Assembly: GCA_023415475.1 (NCBI GenBank)
Contig: JAEZKL010000161.1
Location: 1 to 50,581 of the forward strand
Source: Bacillota bacterium
Lineage (GTDB): Bacteria; Bacillota; Clostridia; Lachnospirales; Lachnospiraceae
Direction: 5' to 3'
Length of the DNA: 50,581 bases
Shown here: piece after piece, positions 1-7,260 of the stretch
Position numbering within the stretch: position 1 is the stretch's first letter
Layout: each line of letters starts with the position of its first letter
Position numbers and translations under genes: made by a program
Notes under the pieces: model-generated
What the model was told of the DNA's origin: nothing
The model's database searches: none
What the model saw: the letters and a program-made list of their open reading frames with translations, nothing else

Positions 1-500
1 TTACAATTCACTCCAATGCATTGGGAGATGGCGGATTGGTAATACACGATTACAGGGAATTGTCCGACACGGTGAAGCTGTGCTCCATGTATGGTACACT
101 GATCGAATGCGCCAGGATTGCAGAAGACAGCGGTATCCTTATGAATTTAGAACCGCTGAATATTAAGACCGATCATGTCGGCAACTATTTGGTTTATACG
201 CAGATGGCTGCAGAGATGACGCGATTGATCGCATCACCGATGCTGAAGGTCTTGTATGACGTATATCATATGCAGTTGAATGAAGGCAGTATTTGCGATA
301 CGATCCGTACCTATATTGATCAGATCGGTCACGTTCACGTTGCGGATGCGCCCGGACGTCATGAACCAGGAACGGGCGAAATCAATTATTCCAACGTGTA
401 TGCTTGCTTGGAGCAAAACGGATATAATGGGATCGTGGGCTATGAGCTCTTTCCGTTAACAACGACAGAGGCTGCCGCTAAAGCAATTTTTTCAGTATAG
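1..500 (+). CDS. Hydroxypyruvate isomerase-like TIM-barrel sugar isomerase (5' end outside window)
   Basis: The open frame enters from the left edge (frame from base 3, TIHSNALGDGG...), so only about the C-terminal 165 residues are present and the start is not in the window. The sequence fits the xylose-isomerase-like TIM barrel family (AP endonuclease family 2 fold), nearest to hydroxypyruvate isomerases. Visible active-site pieces are LEPLN (metal-binding Glu), LYDVYHMQ (Asp/His), GHVHVADAPGRHEPGTGEIN (His and the family's Arg-His segment) and YELFP (second metal Glu). Known members interconvert hydroxypyruvate and tartronate semialdehyde or act on related ketoses; the exact substrate cannot be read here. 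It is the last gene of its unit, followed by a strong hairpin. Family call is firm, substrate is not. Confidence 0.8.
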   Translation, partial: TIHSNALGDGGLVIHDYRELSDTVKLCSMYGTLIECARIAEDSGILMNLEPLNIKTDHVGNYLVYTQMAAEMTRLIASPMLKVLYDVYHMQLNEGSICDTIRTYIDQIGHVHVADAPGRHEPGTGEINYSNVYACLEQNGYNGIVGYELFPLTTTEAAAKAIFSV

Positions 501-515
501 CCATTTGTCTATGCT

Positions 516-552
516 ATAAAGAAAAGAAATAAAGAAAAGAAATAAAGAAAAT
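516..552. repeat. 13-bp tandem repeat, about 2.8 copies
   Basis: The unit ATAAAGAAAAGAA occurs at 516-528 and 529-541 and is followed by a partial third copy ending at 552. It sits between the stop codon of the isomerase and the terminator. No function is evident. Confidence 0.7.
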
Positions 553-554
553 GG

Positions 555-607
555 AAAGACATTAACAGAGTTGATACCGGAGATATCAATGCGTTAATGT
601 CTTTTTT
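555..607 (+). terminator. Rho-independent terminator after the isomerase gene
   Basis: AAAGACATTAAC (555-566) pairs with GTTAATGTCTTT (593-604). A second inner stem TTGATA/TATCAA (571-576 / 584-589) extends the hairpin, and a T run follows. It separates the isomerase transcript from the next unit. Confidence 0.85.
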
Positions 608-665
608 ATTATGGATTTCTTTATTGACATAAGATGGAATAAGAATTATTATGTGACTAATCTTT

Positions 666-899
666 ATGACGCAGGAGGATGAGGAGTGGCTTACGAAAAA
701 GCTGCCACGGGAAATGGCACTGAATCCACAAAAGGAAGACATGATTGCCAATACAATTTTTCACCATGTGATTGGGAAACATGAGGGCATTAATTATCAT
801 GTAATTGCCAATATAATGAAGCTAATGGCACTTGCTATAGAAAATCAGCAGTTGCTTCATCAGGATGCATTAAAAGAAAACATCCTATTGTTGCAGTAG
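666..899 (+). CDS. Hypothetical 77-aa ORF, possibly a gene remnant
   Basis: A 77-codon frame starts at ATG 666 (MTQEDEEWLTKKLPREM...) and ends just before the next gene. I do not recognise a domain. It looks soluble and largely helical, has no signal peptide, and its start lacks a convincing Shine-Dalgarno (the preceding bases read gtgactaatctt). The composition is protein-like, so it may be the tail of a decayed gene rather than a chance frame. It could also be non-coding. Confidence 0.3.
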   Translation: MTQEDEEWLTKKLPREMALNPQKEDMIANTIFHHVIGKHEGINYHVIANIMKLMALAIENQQLLHQDALKENILLLQ

Positions 900-939
900 C
901 AGCTTTGTGACTATATTTTTGAAAAAGGAGATCAATGAG

Positions 940-1638
940 ATGATTTATAACAGGAAAATAAATTTTATTTTTGCTGTTTTCGCTGCGGTTGCGGGTCTAA
1001 TGTATTCTGTATCTGATTATTTGCTGGAATATTTACCTGGGAACAGCACGGTACTAGATAAATATGGAGTCGTGGAATCGGCATGGGGAGAAATGGCAGC
1101 GGGAAGGTTCACAGCTTCGTTAACAATCGCTGCAATTATTACACCCTTCTTTGTTGCAGGATACATATGTGTTTATCAGCAAATGCGAACATCGCATCCC
1201 AGATACGCAAAAGCATTCATTGTAGTTACATTAATTGGAGGACTTTCCGACTTTTTTATCCACGCTATTCTAAGCATTATGCCAATTGTCTATCAGTCAG
1301 TATTAAATATGAGCGGGCAGTCAGCCGCTGTTACTGTTTTAGAGGATATGACAGGAAGCTTTATTGTTCCGTTTTATGTATATTTTGGTTTTATTTTTAC
1401 AGGTTATATTTTATGGTTTGTCTATGCCCTTAAGAAGAATAGCGTTTATCCCAAATGGTATGCATGGGTATTACTAATAGCGGTTTTTATTGAGCTGGGT
1501 AGTTTGACTTTCGATGGATTACAGGTGCTTAGTATAGGTACATTCTCGAGATTGGAAATGACATTTTTCATATTTGCGGCAGTTACAGAATATAAAGGCA
1601 TGAGAAAAGAAGGAGATAGCTATGAAAAAGCGGCTTAA
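940..1638 (+). CDS. Multi-pass membrane protein of unknown function (DUF6796-like)
   Basis: A 232-residue integral membrane protein. The start was set at ATG 940 (MIYNRKINF) because AAAAAGGAG lies just upstream; a frame start at 907 has no ribosome site. About six hydrophobic segments are visible, including INFIFAVFAAVAGLMYSV near the N-terminus, FTASLTIAAIITPFF, AFIVVTLIGGLSDFFIHAIL, FYVYFGFIFTGYILWFVYA, WVLLIAVFIELGSLTF and a last one before TEYKGMRKEG. There are no catalytic or transport motifs I can name. It resembles DUF6796 family proteins of Firmicutes, which is recall rather than a search result. Its 3' end overlaps the next gene by 17 bases, so the two are translationally linked. Confidence 0.6.
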   Translation: MIYNRKINFIFAVFAAVAGLMYSVSDYLLEYLPGNSTVLDKYGVVESAWGEMAAGRFTASLTIAAIITPFFVAGYICVYQQMRTSHPRYAKAFIVVTLIGGLSDFFIHAILSIMPIVYQSVLNMSGQSAAVTVLEDMTGSFIVPFYVYFGFIFTGYILWFVYALKKNSVYPKWYAWVLLIAVFIELGSLTFDGLQVLSIGTFSRLEMTFFIFAAVTEYKGMRKEGDSYEKAA

Positions 1639-2338
1639 AATAGTCCTGGTCACGATCATATCACTTATATTTTTATTAATCGGTGCATTTTACATTTATG
1701 TGTCAGATTATTACAGAGCAGATGATGTAGCGAATGCTGTAATGCAAAGTGAAGCTGCCATGCGAGTTCAAGATAACCTCCTAGTACTATCACCTACCAT
1801 ACCAAACGACACCGCACTGATTTTTTACCCAGGTGCTAAGGTAGAGTATTTTGCTTATTTGCCGATTCTGGAAAAAATCAAACAGAGCTGTGGAATTACT
1901 TGCATTCTTGTTAAAATGCCGTTTAACATGGCTATTTTCGATGCGAATGCCGCCGACGAAATCATAGATCAATTCCCTAATATTAAAAACTGGTATATGG
2001 GTGGACATTCCATGGGTGGTGCGATGGCCAGCGACTATGCATCAAAGCATCAAGAAAAGATAAAAGGATTGATTTTGCTGGGGGCATATATCTATGGTAA
2101 TTATCCGGCTGCAAACGCGCTGACAGTCTATGGCACATTCAATACAAGCGTGGCGGAGAAACTAAACTATACCGATAATATTGTAGCCATTGAAGGTGGG
2201 AACCATGCTCAGTTCGGTAATTACGGTAAGCAAAAAGGTGACCCGGACGCAACAATTTCAAGCGAAGAACAACAAAGCATCGCCGTGGCAGCAATCAATG
2301 AGTTTCTGGAGGAAAAAAGCAATATCATACAAGAATGA
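1622..2338 (+). CDS. Membrane-anchored alpha/beta hydrolase
   Basis: A 238-residue protein with one N-terminal hydrophobic segment (IVLVTIISLIFLLIGAFYIY, about residues 7-26), probably an uncleaved anchor with the enzyme outside the cell. The alpha/beta hydrolase core follows: strand ALIFYPG, the nucleophile elbow GGHSMGG with Ser130, and a late His in EGGNHAQFG (His205). This matches the small Abhydrolase_5-type family; the substrate is unknown. The ribosome site AAGGAG lies inside the upstream membrane-protein gene, whose end overlaps this start by 17 bases, so the pair is co-translated and may act together on envelope or exported compounds. The catalytic acid could not be assigned with certainty. 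Confidence 0.8.
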   Translation: MKKRLKIVLVTIISLIFLLIGAFYIYVSDYYRADDVANAVMQSEAAMRVQDNLLVLSPTIPNDTALIFYPGAKVEYFAYLPILEKIKQSCGITCILVKMPFNMAIFDANAADEIIDQFPNIKNWYMGGHSMGGAMASDYASKHQEKIKGLILLGAYIYGNYPAANALTVYGTFNTSVAEKLNYTDNIVAIEGGNHAQFGNYGKQKGDPDATISSEEQQSIAVAAINEFLEEKSNIIQE

Positions 2339-2391
2339 TAATATTAGGTATGCTACACTGAAGGCCAGTTCATTAGCAAGGAGGTAAACTT

Positions 2392-3222
2392 TTGACAAAA
2401 GAAATCAGAACAGTGAAATTCGATGTGGAGCTAAAAATTGAAGCATATCATTTTCAAGGGATCATGCAAAAATTTCCCAACCATTTTCACGAGTATTATG
2501 TGATTGGATTTATTGAAGACGGTCAACGGTATTTATCCTGTAAAAACAGGGAATATACCATAAAGCCTGGGGACTTATTACTGTTTAATCCCGGTGATAA
2601 CCATACCTGTGAACAGATTGATGGTAGAACATTAGATTATCGATGTCTCAATATCCAACCGGAAATAATGAAGAAAGCGGTTTTTGAAATAACAGGTAGA
2701 AGCTATTTACCTTATTTTGAAGAACAGGTTGTTTTTCGTAGCGAATTGGTTTCAATATTAAAGGAACTGCATTTGATGATTATGATGGAAGAGAGTGATT
2801 TCAAAAAAGAAGAAATATTCTTTTTCCTTTTGGAGCAGTTAATTGATGAATATACCAGGGAGGACTTGCCCATACCGAAAGCGGAGCAAAGTACGGAGTC
2901 CAAAGCCATCTGTGATTTTTTAGAGCAAAACTATATGAGGAACATCTCATTAGACGACTTATGCCGCTTAACAGGCTTGAGCAAGTATTATTTACTACGT
3001 TCCTTTACCAAACAAAACGGAATTTCGCCATACAGTTATTTGGAAGCAATACGCATTGATAAATCAAAAAAACTTTTGGAACAAGGTGTGCTGCCGATTG
3101 ATGTGGCGTTGCAGACAGGCTTTGCCGACCAGAGTCATTTTTCTAATTTCTTTAAGCGGTTTATTGGGCTGACGCCAAAACAGTATATGAACGTTTTTAA
3201 GGACACGCACGTTAGATATTAA
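2392..3222 (+). CDS. AraC family regulator with cupin sensor
   Basis: A 276-residue regulator starting at TTG 2392 behind AAGGAGGTAAAC. Residues about 15-95 form an AraC-type cupin (NHFHEYYVIGFIEDG, YTIKPGDLLLFNPGDNHTCE), likely the ligand-sensing part. Residues about 170-270 are the double helix-turn-helix DNA-binding domain (NISLDDLCRLTGLSKYYLLR and the signature ADQSHFSNFFKRFIGLTPKQY). It lies 16 bases before an EamA transporter gene and probably controls that exporter in response to its substrate. The pairing of an AraC regulator with an EamA permease is common in Firmicutes; the ligand is unknown. Confidence 0.9.
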   Translation: MTKEIRTVKFDVELKIEAYHFQGIMQKFPNHFHEYYVIGFIEDGQRYLSCKNREYTIKPGDLLLFNPGDNHTCEQIDGRTLDYRCLNIQPEIMKKAVFEITGRSYLPYFEEQVVFRSELVSILKELHLMIMMEESDFKKEEIFFFLLEQLIDEYTREDLPIPKAEQSTESKAICDFLEQNYMRNISLDDLCRLTGLSKYYLLRSFTKQNGISPYSYLEAIRIDKSKKLLEQGVLPIDVALQTGFADQSHFSNFFKRFIGLTPKQYMNVFKDTHVRY

Positions 3223-3238
3223 CACAGAAAGGATTATC

Positions 3239-4153
3239 ATGGACAGAAAAAATGAGATTACCGGACATTTATTTGCAGGTATCACTATTCTAATTTGGGG
3301 CTCGACCTTCATATCGACTAAGATATTGTTGAAGTCGATTTCTCCAATCGAAATATTAATCTTGAGGTTTATCATAGGATTTATTATTTTATCGGTGGTA
3401 TATCCTCATAGGCTCAAAATCAAGGATACAAAACAGGAATTATATTTTGCAGCGGCGGGTCTATGCGGTGTTACGCTTTACTATTTACTGGAGAATATAG
3501 CCCTGACCTATACCTTGGCCTCCAATGTGGGAGTAATTATTTCCCTTGCTCCGTTTTTCACGGCTATCTTTGCTCACCTGTTATTAGATGGTGAGAAACT
3601 GAAGCTTCAATTTTTTATAGGCTTTATCCTTGCACTTGCTGGAATTTTTCTAATTAGCTTTAATGGATACGATGCCTTAAGACTAAATCCGTTAGGAGAT
3701 ATATTGGCGGTTATGGCAGCTATCGTATGGGCTTTTTATTCCGTCTTAACAAAGAAAATAAGCGGGTTTCATTATAATACCATTCAAACAACACGTAGGA
3801 TTTTCTTTTATGGATTATTATTTATGATACCCGCATTATTTATATTTGGATTTAACCCGAACATAGTAATACTGCTTCAACCGATCAATTTATTCAACAT
3901 ACTTTTTTTAGGCTTGGGCGCATCTGCTCTTTGCTTTGTAACCTGGAACTCAGCGGTGAAAATATTAGGAGCAGTAAAAACCAGTGTATATATCTATATG
4001 GTTCCTGTGATCACTATTGTGACATCTATCCTGGTATTGCAGGAAAAGATCACAGGAATTGCTGTAATAGGCATTGTGCTTACCTTATTAGGATTGTTTA
4101 TTTCCGAAAACAGAATATCAATAAAGACAAATGAGGAACTTGAAAATGGATGA
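3239..4153 (+). CDS. EamA family (DMT) metabolite exporter
   Basis: A 304-residue protein of the drug/metabolite transporter superfamily with two EamA repeats of about five transmembrane helices each. The first repeat starts HLFAGITILIWGSTFISTKILL, with the typical SNVGVIISLAPFFTAIF helix; the second starts LGDILAVMAAIVWAFYSVLT, with ASALCFVTWNSAVKILGAVK and a final VIGIVLTLLGLFI. The length is normal for the family. These proteins export amino acids, sugars or related metabolites; specificity cannot be told. The gene follows the AraC regulator at once and overlaps the start of the DUF2000 remnant by 8 bases. The C-terminus is a short cytoplasmic tail. Confidence 0.9.
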   Translation: MDRKNEITGHLFAGITILIWGSTFISTKILLKSISPIEILILRFIIGFIILSVVYPHRLKIKDTKQELYFAAAGLCGVTLYYLLENIALTYTLASNVGVIISLAPFFTAIFAHLLLDGEKLKLQFFIGFILALAGIFLISFNGYDALRLNPLGDILAVMAAIVWAFYSVLTKKISGFHYNTIQTTRRIFFYGLLFMIPALFIFGFNPNIVILLQPINLFNILFLGLGASALCFVTWNSAVKILGAVKTSVYIYMVPVITIVTSILVLQEKITGIAVIGIVLTLLGLFISENRISIKTNEELENG

Positions 4154-4353
4154 TTCATATATGAAATGTGTTATGGTTATCGCTTCAGAATTGCCAATCG
4201 GTGTCATCGCCAACACTTGTATCAGAGCAGAAGCATACATATCTGGGAGTTGCTATCTATGGAGAGAAGAAGCATTCTATAAAAGGCTGGAAATTGGAAG
4301 ATAACTCTGATTTCTGGCTTTTTCTATCCATTGTAAAAAAAACATTGCAATAA
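4146..4353 (+). pseudogene. Broken DUF2000 family gene (internal deletion plus frameshift)
   Basis: From ATG 4146 the first frame reads MDDSYMKCVMVIASELPIGVIANT, which is the conserved N-terminal signature of DUF2000 proteins (KCV-V---LP-G--ANT). The similarity then stops. In the next forward frame, from about 4216, HTYLGVAIYGEKK appears, which resembles the C-terminal part of the same family (GVA-YG-KK). The roughly 130-residue family has therefore lost about 70 central residues, and the two remnants are out of frame. The gene start overlaps the EamA gene, so it was once the third gene of the AraC-EamA operon. Assignment rests on remembered family motifs. Confidence 0.65.
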
Positions 4354-4392
4354 ATTAAATTATATATTATGCTGATAACTGTAGTATTTATC

Positions 4393-4415
4393 AACTGTTG
4401 TAAAGGACAACAGTT
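4393..4415. promoter_or_regulatory. Candidate MarR operator
   Basis: A perfect inverted repeat, AACTGTTGT (4393-4401) and ACAACAGTT (4407-4415), with a 5-base spacer lies 35 bases before the MarR start codon. MarR proteins bind such 9-bp palindromes and usually repress their own operon, so this is the likely autoregulatory site. Confidence 0.6.
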
Positions 4416-4450
4416 AAATTGACTGGATTAATCCAAAAGGAGGAAACGAC

Positions 4451-4861
4451 ATGGAAAATATGTCGATTATAGTGCGATATTGTCGAAGCTTCGCAGAAAA
4501 AAAGTTGAGTGAATTTGATCTTACTTTTGGTGAACAGATTATCATTATATTTTTATCAAAGCATGAAAATGTGAACCAGGATGCGATTGCAAAAAGATAC
4601 ATGATTGATAAAGGTATGGTAGCCAAAACTCTGAATAAGCTTGAAGAAAAGGGTTTTATACTGAGAAAACAGAATCCGGATAACAAGAGAGAGAATATTA
4701 TTTCACTAACACAAATAGGCACAGATATTCTGAATAATATAAGGGCTGTATTTGAAGAATGGTATGAAATTCTTTGTGAAGGTATGAGCACGGAGGATAT
4801 TGCTTGTGTGAAAAGGCTTACAGGAAAAATGGCTGAAAATATTACTAATTATATGGATTAG
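4451..4861 (+). CDS. MarR family transcriptional regulator
   Basis: A 136-residue protein, the normal MarR length, starting at ATG 4451 behind AAAAGGAGG. The winged helix-turn-helix is clear: NQDAIAKRYMIDKGMVAKTLNKLEEKGFILRKQNPDNKRENIISLTQIG as helix, recognition helix and wing (about residues 37-90). The flanking helices form the dimer interface. It lies 21 bases before a DHA2-type drug exporter and downstream of a perfect inverted repeat (4393-4415). The standard model is that a toxic ligand releases MarR and induces the exporter. The ligand is unknown. Confidence 0.92.
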   Translation: MENMSIIVRYCRSFAEKKLSEFDLTFGEQIIIIFLSKHENVNQDAIAKRYMIDKGMVAKTLNKLEEKGFILRKQNPDNKRENIISLTQIGTDILNNIRAVFEEWYEILCEGMSTEDIACVKRLTGKMAENITNYMD

Positions 4862-4882
4862 AGACTAGAAGGAGAATGCTTT

Positions 4883-6871
4883 ATGAAGAGGAAAGATAGG
4901 AAATTGAATTTTGGATTAATCATGGTTGTATATCTATTGGGTATCTTTATGGGTGCTATTGATACCGGAATCGTCACACCTGCGAGAACGATAATACAAA
5001 ATAATTTGATGGTAAATGAAAATACAGGAATCTGGATGATTACTATTTATACCCTCGCATACGCAGCAAGTATTCCTATTATGGGTAAACTGGCTGATAA
5101 ATATGGAAGAAAGTATATTTATTTAATAAGTATATCTTTGTTTGGTATTGGCTCATTATTCTGTGGCTTGTCGCAGAGCTTCGAAAGCTTTACTGTATTA
5201 CTTATTGCACGAGTTGTTCAAGCGATCGGAGGCGGTGGAATTCTTCCTATTGCCACTGCTGAGTTTGGTACAACATTCCCGAAAGAAAAAAGAGGGCTTG
5301 CACTTGGCTTGGTAGGTGGTGTTTATGGGTTAGCTAACATCTTTGGAGCATCTGCCGGTAGTGCAATTATTGATATATTTGGACAAAATAATTGGCAGTT
5401 TATATTTTATATCAATGTGCCGATTACATTATTCATCCTGATAGCAGGAATTATATCACTTCCTAATACAAAAGGGACGGCTGTTAAAAAGATTGATCTC
5501 TTAGGAATTACAACATTAACTTTAATGGTACTTTCCATTCTATATGGACTTAAGAATATTGATTACTTTGATTTTGCAAATACCTTTCAGAGTACATCGG
5601 TTTATCCTTACTTAATCGTCTTTATTGTTTTACTTCCTATCTTTCTGTTTATTGAAAAGAAAGCAGAAGATCCAGTAATAAATATTTCATATTTTAAAAA
5701 CCTTAGAATTGTAATTACGCTTTTTATATCCTTTATTACCGGAATTATCATTATGGGTATGATTTTCGTACCTCAGTTTGCAGAGAATTCACTACAGATA
5801 TCTTCAGGCAGCGGCGGATACTTTGTTATCATTTTGGGAGTATTTGCAGGCCTGGGGGCTCCATTTTCAGGAAAACTCATTGATAAATATGGGGCTAAGG
5901 TGGTACTTGGCATTGGTTTTATCGCTTCTATATTAGGCTCGGTATATCTTATATTTTATGCTGCTTCCCACCCGAGCTTGTTTTCTGTAGTAGTGTGTTT
6001 AGTTCTGCTTGGCATAGGTATTGGTTTCACAATGGGTACTCCGATCAATTATATGATGCTTGATAATACCAGGGTTGAAGAATCTAACTCAGCGCTTGCA
6101 ACTGTTTCATTAATTCGTTCCATTGGAACTGCCATTGCTCCTGCCATCATGATCGGTTTTATCTCTCATGCAGGAATGTCAGTACAAGGCAATATTATGA
6201 AGCTTTTTCCTAATGAAGTAACTGTTCCGCCTTTGCCATATGCGCAGGAGCTTACGGATGAGTTCAATCAGTTAAAAGCGAACCCTTCCATGGCAGATAA
6301 GCTTGAAGGGATTGATATACCGGATTTGACTGCGATGGAACACATTCAATTTGATATGAACAGTAATACGGGAGACATCCAATTATCTGAGGAAATTATA
6401 GAGACATTACAAGCTTCTGATGTTACTACCATTGCCGATAATTCCAAGATGATGGCTGATTATATGTTTTCACAAATGACACCTTCCATAATTGCTAAGA
6501 TAACAAGTGGAATTGATTCCGGAATCAGTGGTATAAATGATTCAATATCACAATTGACACAGGCAATAGATGCAATGCCTTCTAATCCGGCGATGCAGGA
6601 TAAAATTGATAAGATGAACGAAGCAAAGCTACAAATGACAGGTACAGTGGAAAAAATGACTACATTAGAAGGAGCACTTCCAAGTGCATTTGAAACGGCA
6701 AAGACAAATTATTTAGCAGAGATTGAGGGTAATAGAAATGCAATTGTGAATGAATTCCAGACAGTATTAAATAATGGCTTCAAACAAGTATATTCTACGG
6801 TTGCCATTGCTTCCTTGCTAGCCATGATTGTTCTCATGTTATATAGGGAAGAAAAGAAAATCAAGCATTAA
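4883..6871 (+). CDS. DHA2 family MFS drug exporter with large extracellular loop
   Basis: A 662-residue transporter of the EmrB/QacA (14-helix DHA2) type. The N-terminal half has GIVTPARTIIQNNL, the conserved GKLADKYGRKY loop (motif A) and RVVQAIGGGGILP (motif C region). Family members run about 470-510 residues. Here roughly 200 residues (about 431-632) are inserted before the last membrane helix (VAIASLLAMIVLMLY). The insert is hydrophilic and helix-rich (AIDAMPSNPAMQDKIDKM) and should lie outside the cell, in the loop that is also enlarged in QacA. It forms an operon with the MarR gene. Proton-driven multidrug export is the family role; the substrate is not known. Confidence 0.9.
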   Translation: MKRKDRKLNFGLIMVVYLLGIFMGAIDTGIVTPARTIIQNNLMVNENTGIWMITIYTLAYAASIPIMGKLADKYGRKYIYLISISLFGIGSLFCGLSQSFESFTVLLIARVVQAIGGGGILPIATAEFGTTFPKEKRGLALGLVGGVYGLANIFGASAGSAIIDIFGQNNWQFIFYINVPITLFILIAGIISLPNTKGTAVKKIDLLGITTLTLMVLSILYGLKNIDYFDFANTFQSTSVYPYLIVFIVLLPIFLFIEKKAEDPVINISYFKNLRIVITLFISFITGIIIMGMIFVPQFAENSLQISSGSGGYFVIILGVFAGLGAPFSGKLIDKYGAKVVLGIGFIASILGSVYLIFYAASHPSLFSVVVCLVLLGIGIGFTMGTPINYMMLDNTRVEESNSALATVSLIRSIGTAIAPAIMIGFISHAGMSVQGNIMKLFPNEVTVPPLPYAQELTDEFNQLKANPSMADKLEGIDIPDLTAMEHIQFDMNSNTGDIQLSEEIIETLQASDVTTIADNSKMMADYMFSQMTPSIIAKITSGIDSGISGINDSISQLTQAIDAMPSNPAMQDKIDKMNEAKLQMTGTVEKMTTLEGALPSAFETAKTNYLAEIEGNRNAIVNEFQTVLNNGFKQVYSTVAIASLLAMIVLMLYREEKKIKH

Positions 6872-6950
6872 TTGAAATATATCTTCAAGGGGATCATTCT
6901 ACTTTTCCATCTCTAAAGGGGAATACTATGATTTAGGCATACAATAAGTT

Positions 6951-6993
6951 AAGAGCATTGGCATAATCCGTATTAGGATATTCCAATGCTCTT
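6951..6993. terminator. Stem-loop after the MFS gene
   Basis: AAGAGCATTGG (6951-6961) pairs with CCAATGCTCTT (6983-6993), with a further inner ATCC/GGAT stem. There is no long T run behind it, so it may be a weak terminator or an mRNA 3'-end stabiliser. Confidence 0.6.
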
Positions 6994-7260
6994 ACTGTAT
7001 TGTAGGGTTATCTTTAAAAACCATCAGCTATGCTGGAGAAGACAAGGCTTTCAATAGTAAAATATGATTTAAGTATAGTATAAATATGTAAAGCATGGTA
7101 AAATATTACTTTAGGTGGGTAACGACATGATATTCCTTTCAGTGTAAGACCAGAGGATTGAGTATCTGGTATCGCGAATGAAGAATGTTATCGAAAAGGG
7201 CATTGTGTGACAAGCAGTGAATTGAAACCTGTGCTATTCTCCATATTGGGAGGTGTTATT
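6994..7260. other. Non-coding stretch before the AraC-GyrI-DUF3788 gene
   Basis: AT-rich sequence with near-repeated AGTAAAATAT / GGTAAAATATTA blocks around 7058-7112. It probably holds the promoter of the following gene, but no clean -35/-10 pair was found. A GTG-initiated N-terminal extension from 7207 is possible but lacks a ribosome site. Confidence 0.4.

Noticed and set aside
1083..1433. 116-residue frame on the plus strand
   Set aside because: It overlaps the membrane-protein gene in another frame and encodes a Cys/Tyr-rich product without a ribosome site.
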